64,000 nt of DNA from Aliamphritea spongicola (GCA_024347235.1 AP025283.1:3534001-3598000), one strand, 5' to 3'. Positions 31,066-42,511 are shown, counted from the stretch's first letter. The notes: generated by a model not told the origin, from the sequence alone. A program made the numbers and translations.

Positions 31066-31630
31066 TTAAAAGTGCTCTGGAACAGAAAACTCCCAGCGTG
31101 AGCGTTCAGGTACAACACGTTCACACTCTTCGACAAAAAGCGGCCGCCAACGATGGTCTGCAGCGTAGGTGGAATCCGATGTTCTGCCTGTGGTTAAACA
31201 CAGCCCTGAATCAATCAGTTCAACATAGCCTTCTTCATTCAGCTCAAATTTTTGCAACAAATCAGCATCCATAAAAGGAGCGTTCACCGCAATCTCTGGC
31301 AAGCACAGACGCACCGGGTAAAGCCCGTGAATTAATGCCCGCCACTGTTGCACACTTATCGTAAGCCGGGAACCTGATATAGCCATTATCATCCAGTACG
31401 ACCGCTTCATCGGCATACAGTCCGGGTTTACAGTTATGTGCTGTCATTGGTAAATCAAACCGTACATAGGGTCCGGAACCCGCGATATCCAGACAATAAC
31501 CATCCTGAGGTCGGTCTAAGCCGTCTATCAGCCTGAGGTGCCCGGCAACATCTCTACCTTCTGCAGCCTGCACACTGAAAGACATCCCCATGGCCAGTAA
31601 AGCAGAGGAAATACATTTTAGTAACTTCAT
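31066..31630 (-). CDS. Secreted protein with ricin-B-like repeats
   Basis: Signal peptide MKLLKCISSALLAMGMSFSVQAA. The mature part has repeated short units of the form CLDIAGSG, VVLDDNGYIRFPAYDKCATV and GYVELIDSGLCLTTGR with paired cysteines, resembling ricin-B lectin repeats, although the QxW motif is not clear. One frameshift near 31275. ~188 aa after repair. Lectin assignment is tentative. No functional link to neighbours. Confidence 0.5.
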
Positions 31631-31731
31631 TTCGGTTCCTTAACCTATATCCGATAAATAAAATAGAACATTACGAAAAATAATATTTTAAACACTGAAC
31701 AGTTATTTAAGAAAAACAGTTAACACCCAAT

Positions 31732-32188
31732 TTATTCAGTACCGGACCGTTCCAAAAGATTGCGTAGCCATAAAGGTTTAGACTGATCAAAATATATTAG
31801 TGCGATAAGGCCTCCGGCAATTGAGACATTTTTAAAGAAAGCAACCATACTTGAAAAGGTGTAAAACCTGGTGGGCTTCCTACAAAGTTTTCAGCTAAGA
31901 ATTCTGGAATCCAGCCCGTATGATAAAGAACACTGGCCGGAAATAAAAACCAATCCAGATAATACATACAGCCCAGACATACTTATTAAATAAAACAAGT
32001 GAACTACCGCCCACTTCAATCAATAAAACCACCACAAATATCGCTGTAGCGGCAAATGCCATGCCATGAAGCTCAATTCCCTTAATATGGAAACCACTAT
32101 TAAATAATTTATGCAACCCTGCAGACAACCATATTCCACAGGTTAATAACCGAATAACAAAATAAACCGAAACCTTTGGCATAAACAT
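31732..32188 (-). CDS. DoxX-family membrane protein
   Basis: Four hydrophobic segments: VIRLLTCGIWLSAGLHKLFN, AATAIFVVVLLIEVGGSSLVLF, and after repair a segment with LYHTGW and a final MVAFFKNVSIAGGLIALIYFD, the usual DoxX C-terminus. Frameshifts near 31945 and 31845. Stop at 31732. AT-rich compared with most of the window. Role unknown; DoxX relatives are small redox- or quinone-linked membrane proteins. Confidence 0.65.
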
Positions 32189-32376
32189 TATTTAATTCTC
32201 CAAAAATAATAAAAAAATAGATTAATACCCCATTTAAAAATAACATGCGTATTAAACCCTGAGATTACATTTGTCCCATTACGTGATACTTGTTAGTAAA
32301 GACTTACAGCCTCCGATGAGGCTGAAAATAGCTGTCAGTGACGTCCCGTTAACGCGCTGAACAGCCCGATAATCAT

Positions 32377-33581
32377 TTAATTGCGCTCAATCAGCATAGC
32401 GATCCCCTGCCCCACACCAATACACATTGTGCAGATTGCTAACTGACCACCGCTTCTTTCCAGTTGATTAACCGCAGTGGTCACCAGACGTGCACCACTC
32501 ATACCTAATGGATGCCCCAGCGCTATTGCGCCGCCATTAGGATTAACACGAGGATCATCATCTTTAAGGCCAAGGTCTCGCATAGTGGCAAGCGCCTGAG
32601 ACGCAAATGCCTCGTTCAGCTCTATTAAGTCAATCTGATCCAAAGAGATTCCAGTACGGTTCAGCAATTTCTTAGTCGCAGGGGCCGGACCGAATCCCAT
32701 TATGCGCGGCTCAACGCCTGCGGTTGTCATGGCAATTACCTTGGCACGGGGCTTCAAACCATAGCGTTCCACGGCATCTTCAGACGCCAGAATCACTGCA
32801 CAGGCACCATCATTAACACCGGAAGCGTTCCCGGCCGTAACAGTACCTCCATCCCTGAAAGGGGCTCGCAATTTGGCCAGGCCTTCCAACGTTGTTTCCG
32901 GTCTTGGGTGCTCATCAGTATCCACGACTAAAGGCTCACCTTTACGCTGAGGGATCTGAACCGGTACGATCTCATCCGAGAAAATATCAGCTGCCATCGC
33001 TTTAGCTGTTTTTGCTGGCTCCCAAACGCAAAGCTATCCTGATCTTGCCGGGATATATTGAATTGTTCTGCCACGTTTTCAGCGGTTTCTGGCATTGAAT
33101 CAACCCCGTACTGCGCTTTCATTTTTCATTAATGAAGCGCCAGCCAATCGTTGTATCGTGAAGTCCGTCCGGTGTTCTGGAAAACGCAGTTTCTGTCTTC
33201 CCCATCACAAACGGTGCCCGCGACATTGATTCAACGCCTCCGGCAATAATAAGTTCAGCCTCCCCGCCTTGATGGCCCTTGCGCCAATTCCTATAGCATC
33301 CATACCGGAACCACAAAGACGATTAACCGTTGTGGCAGGAACAGATGTTGGCAACCCCGCCAACAGCAGAGCCATGCGGCCAACATTCCGGTTATCTTCC
33401 CCGGCCTGATTTGCACAGCCATAAATAAGTTCATCAACCTTATCCCACTCGACTGACGGATTTCGCTCCATCAGAGCTTTTAGCGGAATAGCCCCAGATC
33501 ATCAGCCCGGACTTTAGACAGCGCTCCGCCATAACGCCCGATAGGTGTACGCACGGCATCACAGATAAAGACTTCTTTCAT
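32377..33581 (-). CDS. pcaF: Acetyl-CoA acyltransferase (3-oxoadipyl-CoA thiolase)
   Basis: Would cleave 3-oxoadipyl-CoA to succinyl-CoA and acetyl-CoA, the last step of the island pathway. Repaired start MKEVFICDAVRTPIGRYGGAL at ATG 33581. NRLCGSGMDAIG carries the nucleophilic Cys, NEAFASQALA and GHPLGMSGARL the His region, and CTMCIGVGQGIAMLIERN the second Cys. Frameshifts near 32960, 33120, 33270 and 33490. ~400 aa, the family norm. Specificity for 3-oxoadipyl-CoA is inferred from the operon. Confidence 0.85.
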
Positions 33582-33627
33582 TACTCGATCTCCCAGCAAG
33601 ATATTCTTTTACAACTCAACCGGTCTG

Positions 33628-34997
33628 TTATTGCTGAATAGCCCCTTGGATATCATCCAACTCCAGAGCAACCTCATAACTGGCATCGGTTTTTGCCTTT
33701 ATCTCATCGAGAGTGGCGCCCGGTAATACTTTGACCAGTAGCATTTTTCCATCGGTAAATCTGAATTTTGCCAGTTCTGTTATCAGTACATTGACCGCAC
33801 CTTTAGTTGTCAGTGGCAGTGTACAGCTGGGTACCACCTTGGAATTACCGTCTCGGTCTGTGTGGGTCATAGTAATAATCAAACGCTCCGCACCCGAAGC
33901 AAGATCCATTGCGCCACCGACACCCAGTAACGGTTTACCCGGTACTGCCCAGTTCGCAAGGTTCGCTTGCGCATCAACCTGTAAGCCCCATTATCGCCAC
34001 ATCCACGTGACCACCGCGGATCATGCCGAATGACGCCGAACTGTCAAAGTAACTGGCGCCAGGTACTGCTGTAACAGGTACCTTGCCTGCATTTACCGGA
34101 TAATCCATTGCACCGCCGGACGCAGGTTCCGGCCCTACCCGAGCATACCGTTTTCAGTATGCATACTGATGCCGTGTTCCGGCGTTATCAGGTCCGCCAC
34201 TAACGTGGGTACACCAATGCCCAGATTCACAACATCACCGGGCGTTAATTCACTTAACGCTTCACGCGCCATATTCATTCTGCGCTCGTCGACTTTCTTC
34301 GCACTGGCAGACACCGACGCTGATGATCCCAGATCTGCTGTCGAAAGCTTCGCCTCAACCAGATAATCTATAAAGCAGCCAGGGGTATGAACTTCATTAG
34401 GATCGATATCTCCCACCGGAACGATCTCTTCAACTTCAGCAATCACCAGCCTGGCTGCAGTCGCAGCACTGTGATTAAAGTTATTCTCGGTCATGCGGTA
34501 TACCAGATTACCGGCTGTGTCTGCTTTCCATGCGCGAATCAGGGCTACGTCGCCTTTAATCGCAGGTATATAGACCATTTCAATACCGTCAATCATTCGT
34601 GATTCCCGGCCTTCAGCCAACGGCGTCCCCGCAGAGGTAGGCGTAAAAATCCACCGATCCCGGCACCACCAGCCCGCATCGCTTCCCCGAGAGTTCCCTG
34701 AGGCAGCAACTCCACCGCCATCCTGCCAGACTGTGCAGCCTCTACTGCTTCACGATTACTTGTGAAATACGAACCAATAGCTTTTGATCTGACCATTACG
34801 CAATAAACGGCCACCTCCTAAACCAGGCTCTCCCACATTGTTGCCGATATAAATCAGATCCTTTGTGTCCGTTTCTGCAAGGGCATGCAGGAGGTGCACC
34901 GGATTACCTGTCATGCCGAAGCCTCCCACCAGCATAACGTCACCGCTATTCACTTTTTAGCAGCTTCAGTCAGCGAAATTTTCGGAACAGTTTTCAT
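33628..34997 (-). CDS. 3-Oxoacid (3-oxoadipate) CoA-transferase, A and B subunits fused
   Basis: Transfers CoA from succinyl-CoA to 3-oxoadipate. The N-terminal A half has [17 protein letters not shown] and [12 protein letters not shown]. The B half has [18 protein letters not shown] and the catalytic Glu in MHTENGMLG. One uninterrupted frame (34135-34620) runs through the A/B junction (...[24 protein letters not shown]...), so the subunits are fused, as in SCOT-type enzymes; bacterial PcaI/PcaJ are normally separate. Frameshifts lie elsewhere (near 34945, 34770, 34620, 34130, 33990). Start ATG 34997 ([15 protein letters not shown]). Confidence 0.83.
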
Positions 34998-35086
34998 CAC
35001 ATTAATACCTCATCGTTATTACTTTCATTCTCATGCAGCCTGCGGTTTTCACACTGATTTAACGGCGCTATCGAATGCTTTACGAC

Positions 35087-36156
35087 CTAGTCCACAGTTG
35101 GACGACGTCCATGGAAGGCATCGTCCAGAAGGCGACGAATGCTTTCACGGGTAACGGGTTGTGGGTTGTAGTAGGGATTACGGGTAGCAATATCAGCAGC
35201 CTTATCCAGATCTTCTTCGGTCATACCGAGTTCGGACAGCGTCATTTTTGCTCCAATCGCAATATTCAGATCAAATAACGCACTTGCGGCATCTGCGCTG
35301 CTCTCAACACCCAGAGCCTTTGCAACTCTTCCAATCGCATCAGGTGCAGCCAGTGTGTTATAAGCTGTAACGTAAGGAATAATGATGGTGTGCACTTCCG
35401 CATGCGGCAGGTTGAAACTTCCACCCAGGGTATGGCAGAGCTTGTGATGAAGGGCCATGCCAACAGCACCTAATGATGCACCGGCCAGCCATGCACCGAG
35501 AGTATCGGAACGTGCGGCGATATTTTCCTGCTGTTTCACCGCTTCTTCTAAGCTTCGACCGATGGCACGAATACCTTCTTCAGCCATCATCGACGTTATC
35601 GGGTTGGCGTTTTCAGCATAAAGCGCTTCAACACAGTGCGCAATTGCATTCATACCACTGGGACCCGTAATAAAATCAGGCAGCGTCACCAGTAATTCCG
35701 GATCGTAAATAACCGTCCGTGGTAACACCTTCAGATCACGCCCCGTGGTCTTTACTCCGGCTTCAGTTATCCCCCAGATCGGCGTCATTTCTGAACCTGC
35801 GTATGTAGTTGGCACCGCCAGAATAGGCTTACCTGTATCCAGAGCAATAGCTTTAGCCAATCCTATGGTTGATCCGCCACCAACAGCAATCGTGCAGCCC
35901 GCGTTCATATTCTTTGCCGCTTCAATAGCGGCTTTTGCGGTTTCTGCCGGAACATGCATCACAGCCTGATCAAATACGCCGGCAGAAAGCTCCCTAACTG
36001 ATCAGAAAGACGATGCGCCGCTTTACTTTGCGTAGGAGTTGCCAGCACCAGCGCCTTCCCTGCATTCATCAACTGCACTTCGCTGGCAATCTGAGAATGA
36101 CTGCCAGGCCCAAAAATTACCCGACCGGGATTAGCGTTATACACAAAAGGATTCAT
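35087..36156 (-). CDS. Maleylacetate reductase (iron-containing alcohol dehydrogenase family)
   Basis: Reduces maleylacetate, the hydroxyquinol ring-cleavage product, to 3-oxoadipate. NAD-binding GGGSTIGLAKAIAL, PTTYAGSEMTPIWGI and the metal-site histidines in NAIAHCVEAL and HHKLCHTLGG are conserved. MNPFVYNANPGRVIFGPG is a standard start. One frameshift near 35965. ~356 aa. Corresponds to GraC in known gamma-resorcylate clusters. Confidence 0.9.
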
Positions 36157-36414
36157 CTCAGTTTTTCCTTATTCACTCACACAAGAACGGCTAAAAACGC
36201 TCAGAGTCTGTTTTATTTGACCTGTTGTCTCATGCTTCCACATGCGATCAACGGATGTTACTTGAACTGCTGTATTTCCTGCACGGCAAAGCGGTCAGTA
36301 AGAACTAAAAGCACTCTGATATTCTTCTACTGAACACAACATACCGCGCGCCGGTAATACCTGTATGGCGCATGCTGATGACTCCTGCCCCATACTGGCA
36401 GGCAGTCATGCGAT

Positions 36415-37257
36415 TTAATCTGAGGTGACTTTCACCAGTTTGAAATCGAAACGGGAATGCCAGACGGACTCTCCGTCTACTCTGTCTATAGGGGCTATAA
36501 GGCTGTCTTTAACACCGAAAACAGCATCTGAAGTCAGATAAGGGTCGTCACCTAAAAATGTATGGGTAATGACATCTTTATAGCCGTCTGCAGTGACCAG
36601 GAAGTGCATATGTGCAGGCCGATATGGATGCCGGCCTAATGCTTCCAGCATTTTTCCAACAGGGCCATCATTTGGAATCGGATAACTGACCGGCTTAATA
36701 CCGAAAAAGCTGTAGGTACCGTCCGACCGGTTTTAAACCGGCCACGATTATTCCATTTCGGTTGAATATCCGGTTGCTGAATATCGTAAAACCATCGGCG
36801 TTATCTGACCATGCGTCGATACAGGCGCCTTCAATCGGATTACCGTCCATATCCACCACCCGGCCTTCGAAATGGCAGCTTTCACCTTTCTCATCCAAAC
36901 AGATGGTATCCCCATTCGCAGCCAGGGAGCACCTTTGACATGAAACGGTCCCAACACAGTGTTTTCAGTTGCCCCTGACGGTCTCCGGTTATTGATTGCA
37001 TCAACGAGCATCGAAAGCCCCAGCACGTCACTGAGTAAAATGAATTCCTGCCTCTCTTCAGTACACAAATGCCCTGCAGCAGTTAAAAACCTGATCGCCT
37101 GATCCAGCTCATCCTGAGTCAGTTCAACTTCTTTTGTAAACGCATGCAGGTGTTTTACAAGACTCGCCATTACAAACTTAAGTCTGGGATTTATATTGGC
37201 ATCAACCCGTTCATTCACGGCTTCAACGGATTGCTCTTCTGTAAAGTAGGTCGACAT
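36415..37257 (-). CDS. Hydroxyquinol 1,2-dioxygenase (intradiol ring cleavage)
   Basis: Opens hydroxyquinol (1,2,4-trihydroxybenzene) to maleylacetate. The N-terminal dimerisation helices (NERVDANINPRLKFVMASLVKHLHAFTKEV) are typical of catechol/hydroxyquinol dioxygenases. The Fe(III) ligand region includes YRPAHMHFLV (two His) and Tyr residues in the middle part (SYPIPNDGPVG after repair). Frameshifts near 36920, 36740 and 36660. ~281 aa. Hydroxyquinol rather than catechol specificity is inferred from maleylacetate reductase next door. Confidence 0.88.
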
Positions 37258-37412
37258 TTCAAATCCTCATACTTAGCTGAGCAAAAACTTACCTCAGCCG
37301 TTTAACAATAACCGGAAGTTCACTCAGTGCGTGGCTCCACGGATACCCGGACTTCCAGTCCCAGTATCCATGCCCTTGAGTGCAAGTTCTCGCAGACGGC
37401 TACTCTGAAAAA

Positions 37413-38402
37413 TTACTTTAACAGTCCGTTCAGAGCCTCGACTTCTGCCGACAGGACTGTGTTATTTTCAATCAACCCTGCTGTAGAGCTGGCAATGACT
37501 GCCTGTAAAGACTCCTCAGCATCCGGTGTCAGCGGAGTTAATGAGCCACCATTTGCGGTCCATGCATCTGCGGCACGCTGCACATCACCAAGCCCCCAGT
37601 TAACCGCCTCAGATTCAACTTCATGTGCAATATTCTGAAGACGTTCACGAGTCTCATCAGGAAGGTTATTCAGCCAGTTACTGGATGTTGCGACGGTCAC
37701 GATAAGTGGCCAGCTGTCAACCATTGCCATATAAGGTGCAGCGTCGTAGTAACGAAAAGCTGCGGCAACTGTTGGCGCGGCTATCACTGCATCAATCGCC
37801 CCTGTTTGCAGCGCAGGCATAACCTCTGATAACGGCATCGGCACCGGTGTTGCACCCAGCGCTTTCATCGGCTCAATCTGAAAAGGCGTGCCAAGCACCC
37901 GCACTTTCAGACCCGCCAGATCCTGCAGCGACTTAATTGGCTTTTGAAATGATCGAGTTTGGACTGTGAACAAAGGTCGAGATTGGCTGAATATTACGAG
38001 TGTTGCCGTAGTTTTTAGCTCTTTCCCTGAATACATCAGATGACAACAGTTGCTGTGTCTTGGCCGGATCTTTAAAAATGGATGCGACATCAAATGTCTG
38101 GAACCGGGGTCTACCTGACTCAGAAAGGCAGTTGCTGTGATAAAAGACTCGATCGTGCCGAACATAACCCCTTCTACCATTCGGGGAATTGGCCCCAACT
38201 GGCTGGCCGGGTAAAGTTCAACAGCAACGTCCGGCAACTCTTTGCTGACTCTGTCTTTAAACATCATCTGATACTGATGTTGAACATCATTCAGCGTTGC
38301 TGAAGCAAACTTCAGTTTCTGCTCTTGTGCGACAGTAGGTAAACCAAATCCCAAAACAGCACACCCAAGAATACAGCTCAATAGTTTCCGTCGAATGTTC
38401 AT
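37413..38402 (-). CDS. TRAP transporter solute-binding protein DctP
   Basis: Signal peptide MNIRRKLLSCILGCAVLGFGLPTVAQ; then KLKFASATLNDVQHQYQMMFKDRVSKELPDVAVELYPASQLG, and the ligand segment LAGLKVRVLGTPFQIEPMKALGATPVPMPLSEVMPALQTGAIDAVIAA, all hallmarks of DctP proteins. Indels near 38115 and 37965. Probably binds the aromatic acid. Start ATG 38402 lies 26 bases downstream of the dctM stop. Confidence 0.87.
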   Translation of the reverse strand: MNIRRKLLSCILGCAVLGFGLPTVAQEQKLKFASATLNDVQHQYQMMFKDRVSKELPDVAVELYPASQLGPIPRMVEGVMFGTIESFITATAFLSQVDPGSRHLMSHPFLKIRPRHSNCCHLMYSGKELKTTATLVIFSQSRPLFTVQTRSFQKPIKSLQDLAGLKVRVLGTPFQIEPMKALGATPVPMPLSEVMPALQTGAIDAVIAAPTVAAAFRYYDAAPYMAMVDSWPLIVTVATSSNWLNNLPDETRERLQNIAHEVESEAVNWGLGDVQRAADAWTANGGSLTPLTPDAEESLQAVIASSTAGLIENNTVLSAEVEALNGLLK

Positions 38403-38427
38403 TTTTCTTATCCTTATTATGATTAAT

Positions 38428-39713
38428 TTATGCCCTTGCAAACAAAAAGTTTGGTAAGGCTGTTGATAATTCGGGAATAAAAGTCACGATTGCCAGCGCC
38501 AAAAGCTGAACAATAAGCACGGGAATAACGCCACGTAAAATAAGGCCTAGCCGCAAGCCAAGTGCTCCCTGCGTGATAAACAGGCTCAGTCCGAAAGGCG
38601 GTGTCAGAAGGCCAATTGCAAGGTTAAGTGTCATGATGATGCCAAGGTGTACAAGATCGACACCTGCAGCAGCCATAATAGGCGCCAGTAATGGAGTTAC
38701 GACCAGAATTGCGGCAATCGGATCCAGAATGGCTCCGAGCAGAAGCAAAGCAACATTTATGATAAGCAGCAGTACCCAGGGGGAAAGATTAGCCTGAGCG
38801 ATCCAGCCCGCAATTTCCTGAGGCACCTGATTAATCGTTAACACCCAGGAAAAACGCCTGCTGCGGCTACAATAATCATCACCTGAGCGGTTAAAAGGCT
38901 GTTTTTCTGCACAGGTCAGAACATCACGCCAGTCCAGATCACGGTAAACCATGCTGGCAATGATGACCGCTGCCACACAGGCAATACCCGCAGCTTCGGT
39001 TGGTGAAAAATGCCCCCGTAAATACCGCCCAGAATAATCGCGGCCGGTACCAGCGCAAAACCTGCCCTGCGGATACTTACCCACAGCGCCCCCAGTTAAA
39101 TGGCCGGCCATCTCTGATTCCGTAAACCCGGGTCTGGATAATTACCAGTGCAGACATGAGTACAGCAACCAGTAATCCGGGAAGAATACCTGCTGCAAAC
39201 AACCGGGGAACGGACTCGTTTGCTGCGACCCCATAAACAATGAGTGGAATTGAAGGCGGTATCAACACACCGATAGTACCGGCTGAAGCCAGCAAACCTG
39301 CAGATACCCGATCCGGATAACCTGACTGACGAAGGGTTGGTAACAACAAACGGCCAACGGTTGCCACCGTCGCCGGAGCAGAACCTGATATAGCGCCAAA
39401 GAGCGTCGTTGTAGCAACGGTTGTTAAACCAATCTTGCCCCGAACCGGCCCGGATCCTCATCAACGAAGTCAACAATACGCTTTGCGATAGAGCCACGGG
39501 ACATAAGCTCACCGGCAAAGATAAAAACGGAATGGCTAAAAGCGCAAACGATTCAACTGAGCCAAACAGTGCCTGATGCAGGGCAATATCCGGAACATTA
39601 CTGAAGAATACAAGTGTAATTGCGGCAGTTCCCAGCAATACCACATATATAGGAAACCCTAATACAAGCAGCAGAACCGGAGAAATTGCTAATGACCAAT
39701 CAACAGCTGTCAT
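38428..39713 (-). CDS. TRAP transporter large permease DctM
   Basis: About 12 hydrophobic segments. The family signatures ASAGTIGVLIPPSIPLIVYGV and ITLNLAIGLLTPPFGLSLFI are present. Frameshifts near 38850, 39020, 39090, 39440 and 39510. ATG 39713 overlaps the dctQ stop (ATGA). Works with DctP and DctQ in sodium-driven uptake. Confidence 0.87.
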
Positions 39714-40227
39714 TGACCCTCTCCTTTTCCTGACTTACCAAAGAGCCCCCGCAAACCAAACAACAATGTAATACAGGCTGATAATCCGAAGCCAACGGCA
39801 ACAGCGCCATGAGGTATCCACATAGGAATGTTCGCGGTAAGACTGGTTTGAGCAAAACTTTTAAGTTGCAGCGATACGGTGAAAGCAACCCAGGCAACAA
39901 AGCCTGCCAACACCGTAATCGCCAACCACTCAAAACAACGTAGATATCTCTGCAGACGCACAGGAGTCATATCAACAAACATCGACATACTCATGTGCTG
40001 ATTACGGAGAGAGACCAGAACAGTTCCCAAAAAACGATTCCGATCATGAGATAAATCAGAACTTCTTCAGCGCCAATAATGGCACTCCCAAAGACATAAC
40101 GTCCGACAATGTTCGCTAAATTCAAAATGACAGCTGCGATAACCATGCATCCGAGTAAGCGCTCCAATACACGCATAACCAGCCCGGATAATTTTCGCAG
40201 TTTTAACAGTGGCATCAGTTTTGTCAT
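39710..40227 (-). CDS. TRAP transporter small permease DctQ
   Basis: Four hydrophobic segments (VMRVLERLLGCMVIAAVILNLANIVGRYVFGS; EEVLIYLMIGIVFW; CFEWLAITVLAGFVAWVAFTVSL; a last one near the C-terminus) in the DctQ pattern. One frameshift near 40025. ATG 40227 follows AGGTAA. ~172 aa. Confidence 0.83.
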
Positions 40228-40285
40228 TGTCTTTACCTTCGCTTCCTGAAATACAGTCAATCAGTCTGAATATTAGCTAACAGAC

Positions 40286-41310
40286 CTATTTCACAAGCGA
40301 CAGTTTTTCGGATGAAACACCCAGAACATCTTCTAACTGAAACAATTCAATCGCATTCTGGCGACCGATCTTATGCAAATCACGCTCACTGATACTGGCT
40401 GAATCGAACCAGTTCGCCGCATGATCTACATTTTCAAAAGGCCAGTCTGTGGAGAACAGAATCCGGTCAGAACTGATTTCCATCATGGCATCGATCAGCG
40501 TTTGTGTTCTGAAATTGCCTGAAGTGGTCAGATAAAAGTTTTCATTAAAGTAATCGGCGATCGCCCGTTTGGCAGGGTATCCCGGTGTGGTTTCTACCCA
40601 TGCATTGCGATTATCAATTCGCCACATTGAATAAGGCAGACCTTCTCCCATATGCCCTAATACGATTCGCAGCCCGGGGTACTCATCAAACAGTCCTGAA
40701 CCAATCAGACGCAATGCATGAACAGCCGTTTCCTGTCCAAACGCCCAGGTTGGCCCCATCAGCCAGGAGTGTCCTTCATAAATCTTCGAATGTTGCGGTA
40801 AGGGATTACGCGGATGCAGATAAAAAGGCACACCCAGCGCTTCAACCTGCTTCCAAAATTCCCGGTATTGAGGCAGGTCGTAGTAAAGCGGTTCATCACT
40901 GCCTTCCACCTGAGAAAACCGTTAACCAATGCACCACGGAATCCCAGTTCCTTAACACAGCGGGTTAACTCTTCAGTAGCAGCCTCAGGATCCTGCATCG
41001 GCAACGCCGCAAATCCCTGAAAGCGATCCGGGCGAAGGCTGACCTGCTCAGCAAGATAATCATTAGCACGGCGGGCAACATCGATTGCATGAGAAACATT
41101 CGGAATGGCCTGCACGGCAGGAGCGTTCAAAGACAAGATAGACATTTCAATGCCATGCTTATCCATTTCAGATAATCTGCGATCATGAATATCCATCAGA
41201 CGGCTACTGAGTTCTGTCCAGTAACTGTCTGGCACAAATCCTGCTGAATCCTGCAATGTTTCACTAATAGCGAAATGCTCTTCGAGCGCAATTTTTCCCA
41301 ACACAGCCAT
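40286..41310 (-). CDS. Gamma-resorcylate (2,6-dihydroxybenzoate) decarboxylase
   Basis: Amidohydrolase-family decarboxylase that converts 2,6-dihydroxybenzoate to resorcinol. Metal/active-site residues are visible: ALEEHFAI (Glu and His), FYLHPRNPLPQ (His), LGHMGEGLPYSMWRIDNRNAW and FSTDWPFENVDHA (Asp). The sequence agrees closely with gamma-resorcylate decarboxylases over its whole length (SLNAPAVQAIP; GPTWAFGQETAVHALRL; TTSGNFRTQTLIDAMMEI). One frameshift near 40915. ~341 aa. First gene of the minus-strand catabolic operon, so its promoter controls the pathway. Confidence 0.93.
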
Positions 41311-41346
41311 TCTCCTGATTTTTAGTATTTACAGCTTTGTAATAAT

Positions 41347-41388
41347 TTATTTGTTGTAAACATATAATGTCATAAACAACAAAGTCAA
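41347..41388 (-). promoter_or_regulatory. Promoter-operator of the gamma-resorcylate operon
   Basis: On the minus strand TTGACT (41388-41383), a 17-base spacer, then ATATGT, overlapping a TTTGTTGT ... ACAACAAA inverted repeat (41350-41383). The 42 bases align without gaps to the promoter at 42983-43024 (33 of 42 identical). The operator covers the -10 region, as expected for repression by the adjacent MarR protein. Confidence 0.72.
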
Positions 41389-41994
41389 ATGAATTCTGTC
41401 GCCTCTCTTAACAAGATGAAGAAAGGAGCAAGGGAATTTTGTGCAGATAAGAAATTTTAAAAGGAGAAGAAAATAAACGTTAAATAATTGAAATTAATGA
41501 AGTATTGATAATGATCAACTGAGAGAAACTGCATCCTTCCTGTGCAGAAGAACAGTCCAATTACCCAGTCATATTATTCCTTCAAAGTGCTGTACCAAAA
41601 GTATGATTAAAATCAAATAATTATTTAGACAAATCAAAAAATAAATTTGATGAATACATATTGGTAAACACAGTCACTTTTAGACCAGCTATGCCCTGCT
41701 TTTCTCACATGACGGTTAAAAACACAGGCTGAAAACCACCTGAAGAAAGCCACAAATTATAAAATGAATGCGCTTTAAGTGCTGAGACATGAACACACTG
41801 TGAGTGCAGCATAATTAAGCCAGGATCATGTACAGGCCTTGTTACAGCTCTGGGATTAATATCCAGGAAAAACTTCAGGTGTTGGCAAGAGACCGTCACA
41901 GCAGACACAGTCGCGAAGAAGAAGAAGAAGAAGAATACCCAATGGCCGGGTGCATCGGGTATCTGGTAAAGAAGTATACGTCCGGGCCTGACAC
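41389..41994. other. Intergenic region between the decarboxylase promoter and marR
   Basis: About 600 AT-rich bases. They hold a (GAA)7 microsatellite at 41915-41935 but no gene I can support; a short plus-strand frame across it (41828-42025) encodes a Glu run and looks spurious. No tRNA, stem-loop terminator or IS remnant recognised. Confidence 0.5.
41915..41935. repeat. (GAA)7 trinucleotide repeat
   Basis: Seven perfect GAA units starting at 41915, 60 bases beyond the 3' end of marR. The only clear simple-sequence repeat in the window. Confidence 0.9.
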
Positions 41995-42498
41995 TCAGCC
42001 CACAATTTCACCCCGGGCCTTCTGAAGAAGAAAATCCAGTTGTTTGAGCTCGGACTCCGAAAGAAGCTCAAACTGAGACCGGTGAATTTTCAGAAGCGGT
42101 TCATCAATGGACTGAAGAATCTTCGCACCTTCGTCTGTCAGAACGGAACGTACAACTCTTCGGTCCGCTACGTCAGGTTTCCGGTCAACCAGGCCGTCAC
42201 GCACCAGCCGGTCCATGAGCCTTGTTACATCTGCCCGGGGATCCGTCATTTGCTCACTGATCTGAGAGACCCTCAACCCTTCGGATCCTCCACGCCGAAT
42301 AGAACGCAGAACGTTATATTGCTTTCCTGAGAGTCCAAACTCCGCCAGCAAATCCGAGACATGCTGACCCATCACTTGTGCGGTGCGAATAAGGTTCAGA
42401 TAAGCATGCTGCGCAGGGACATACTGTCCTGTCTCTTCAATTACGAGGTCAGGGGTTTGAAATACTTTGTCGTTATTCTGATCTGTCATTTGATCCAC
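41995..42498 (-). CDS. MarR-family transcriptional regulator
   Basis: Intact 167-aa protein with a winged helix: LLAEFGLSGKQYNVLRSIRRGGSEGLRVSQISEQMTDPRADVTRLMDRLVRDGLVDRKPDVADRRVV. It lies between the gamma-resorcylate operon and the molybdenum-hydroxylase operon, whose promoters share an operator-like block. Related gamma-resorcylate clusters are also controlled by a local regulator. The ligand is probably an aromatic acid or resorcinol (inference). Confidence 0.9.
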   Translation of the reverse strand: MDQMTDQNNDKVFQTPDLVIEETGQYVPAQHAYLNLIRTAQVMGQHVSDLLAEFGLSGKQYNVLRSIRRGGSEGLRVSQISEQMTDPRADVTRLMDRLVRDGLVDRKPDVADRRVVRSVLTDEGAKILQSIDEPLLKIHRSQFELLSESELKQLDFLLQKARGEIVG

Positions 42499-42511
42499 AT
42501 ATCTGTTTTTA

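Noticed and set aside
32377..41310. Reading the island genes as decayed pseudogenes
   Set aside because: Breaks are single-base and no denser than in argG or the mevalonate genes; catalytic residues are all conserved.
41828..42025. Plus-strand small ORF with a Glu run
   Set aside because: Its middle is just the (GAA)7 repeat; no ribosome site, and it overlaps the end of marR.
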